From NCBI RefSeq assembly GCF_016482685.1, contig NZ_JACYHF010000026.1:1-64000 (forward strand): DNA of 64,000 bases, in the 5' to 3' direction. Each line of letters opens with the position of its first letter. Position 1 is the first letter of the stretch. Under the pieces are notes generated by a model. It saw only the letters and a list, made by a program, of their open reading frames with translations, searched no databases and was not told where the DNA came from. Below, piece after piece: positions 63,122-64,000 of the stretch. Both the position numbers and the translations under genes were made by a program. This DNA is from Streptomyces sp. DSM 110735 (GTDB lineage: Bacteria > Actinomycetota > Actinomycetes > Streptomycetales > Streptomycetaceae).

Positions 63122-63882
63122 TGGCTACCCCTGTTCTGGACAAGGCGGAGGCGGCTGCCGCCGCGTCCCCCTACATCACGGTCACCCTGCGGATCCGCCG
63201 GTTCAACCCGGAGGTCTCGCCGGACGTCCACTGGCAGGACTTCCAGCTCCAGATGGACCCCAAGGAGCGCGTCCTCGACGGGCTCAACAAGATCAAGTGG
63301 GACCAGGACGGCACGCTGACCTTCCGGCGTTCCTGCGCCCACGGCATCTGCGGGTCCGACGCCATGCGGATCAACGGCAAGAACCGGCTGGCCTGCAAGA
63401 CGCTGATCAAGGACGTCAACCCCGAGAAGCCGATCACGGTCGAGCCCATCAAGGGCCTGACCGCGCTGAAGGACCTCGTGGTCGACATGGACCCGTTCTT
63501 CCAGGCGTACCGGGACGTCATGCCGTTCCTGGTCACCAACGACACCAACGAGCCGACGCGTGAGCGCCTGCAGTCCGCCGAGGACCGCGAGCGCTTCGAC
63601 GACACCACGAAGTGCATCCTGTGCGCCGCGTGCACCTCGTCGTGCCCGGTGTTCTGGAACGACGGCCAGTACTTCGGTCCGGCCGCCATCGTCAACGCGC
63701 ACCGGTTCATCTTCGACTCGCGCGACGACGCCGGTGAGCAGCGCCTGGAGATCCTCAACGACCGTGACGGCGTGTGGCGTTGCCGCACGACCTTCAACTG
63801 CACGGACGCCTGCCCGCGTGGCATCGAGGTCACCAAGGCGATCCAGGAGGTCAAGCGCGCCCTGATCACGCGCCGCTTCTGA
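63121..63882 (+). CDS. sdhB: Succinate dehydrogenase iron-sulfur subunit
   Basis: A 253-residue electron-transfer subunit. The [2Fe-2S] ligands are in SCAHGICGSDAM and the later LACKTL. The [4Fe-4S]/[3Fe-4S] ligands are in CILCAACTSSCPV and FNCTDACPRGI. ATG overlaps the sdhA stop. Last gene of the operon; a strong terminator follows 14 bases later. Confidence 0.97.
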   Translation: MATPVLDKAEAAAAASPYITVTLRIRRFNPEVSPDVHWQDFQLQMDPKERVLDGLNKIKWDQDGTLTFRRSCAHGICGSDAMRINGKNRLACKTLIKDVNPEKPITVEPIKGLTALKDLVVDMDPFFQAYRDVMPFLVTNDTNEPTRERLQSAEDRERFDDTTKCILCAACTSSCPVFWNDGQYFGPAAIVNAHRFIFDSRDDAGEQRLEILNDRDGVWRCRTTFNCTDACPRGIEVTKAIQEVKRALITRRF

Positions 63883-63896
63883 TCCTCGCGGTCCCA

Positions 63897-63946
63897 CGCC
63901 CGAGGGCCCCGTTTCCGTCGTCCGGAAACGGGGCCCTCGGGCGTTT
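63897..63946. terminator. Bidirectional terminator after sdhB
   Basis: Perfect 20-base arms (63897-63916 and 63924-63943) around a 7-base loop, followed by TTT. It serves sdhCDAB and, from the other side, the partial minus-strand gene at the window edge. Confidence 0.85.
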
Positions 63947-63961
63947 GCGGTGTCCGTGCGC

Positions 63962-64000
63962 TCAGCCGCGCAGCACGCGACCGTTGCTGTCCGTGCGGTC
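63962..64000 (-). CDS. Partial C-terminus of a gene continuing beyond the window
   Basis: On the minus strand the last 12 codons read DRTDSNGRVLRG and end at a TGA at 63962-63964. Its placement right behind the bidirectional terminator supports a real convergent gene. Too short to identify. Confidence 0.4.
   Translation of the reverse strand, partial: DRTDSNGRVLRG

Overview
The window is high-GC actinobacterial chromosome and almost certainly Streptomyces. GTG starts are common, coding sequence is strongly GC-biased at third positions, twin-arginine and lipoprotein exports occur, and afsQ1/afsQ2 with a divergent sigQ is present. From memory the gene order is collinear with the S. coelicolor core chromosome from about SCO4917 (purine nucleoside phosphorylase) down to SCO4855 (sdhB). 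No prophage, insertion sequence, CRISPR array, rRNA or tRNA was recognised. The accessory flavour comes from the surface-polymer cluster and from intergenic repeats.

Layout. 0.3-8.5 kb: nucleoside and deoxyribose catabolism (purine nucleoside phosphorylase, phosphopentomutase-type enzyme, deoC, an aldehyde dehydrogenase and a truncated second one), with a secreted TagC-like beta-propeller and a PH-domain membrane protein between. 8.5-10 kb: a small secreted protein, a uridine-kinase-like P-loop protein and a 169-bp hairpin element. 10.2-14.9 kb: sigQ/afsQ1/afsQ2/lipoprotein and a VanZ-like protein. 14.9-27 kb: regulators, redox enzymes and transporters (XRE/NTF2/SDR, PAS-PP2C phosphatase, PspC, LysR/MFS, ECF sigma/STAS, AEC, GNAT, Uma2). 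27-34 kb: a second nucleoside locus on the minus strand (BMP lipoprotein, ABC ATPase, two permeases, cytidine deaminase, thymidine phosphorylase). 34-37.7 kb: about 0.9 kb of degenerate repeats, an M20 amidohydrolase, a methyltransferase and a YunG-like protein. 37.7-46.3 kb: a sialic-acid/Kdn-type surface polymer cluster. 46.3-60 kb: TetR/flavin monooxygenase, LysE, a B12-dependent mutase large subunit, an L,D-transpeptidase, ECF sigma with membrane partner, several unknowns, a GH20 hexosaminidase and a degenerate UraD-like protein. 60.4-64 kb: sdhCDAB with a strong terminator.

How the genes fit together. The BMP lipoprotein and ABC transporter would import nucleosides. Cytidine deaminase, thymidine phosphorylase and purine nucleoside phosphorylase release bases and (deoxy)ribose-1-phosphate, the mutase makes the 5-phosphate, DeoC cleaves deoxyribose-5-phosphate to glyceraldehyde-3-phosphate and acetaldehyde, and the aldehyde dehydrogenase oxidises the acetaldehyde. 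A 12-bp palindrome, CTACGCGCGTAG, or a close variant lies upstream of all four of these transcription units, about 34 kb apart, and I found it upstream of nothing else in the window. This shared operator is the most interesting signal. The ABC ATPase gene also appears to start at AUC rather than a standard start codon.
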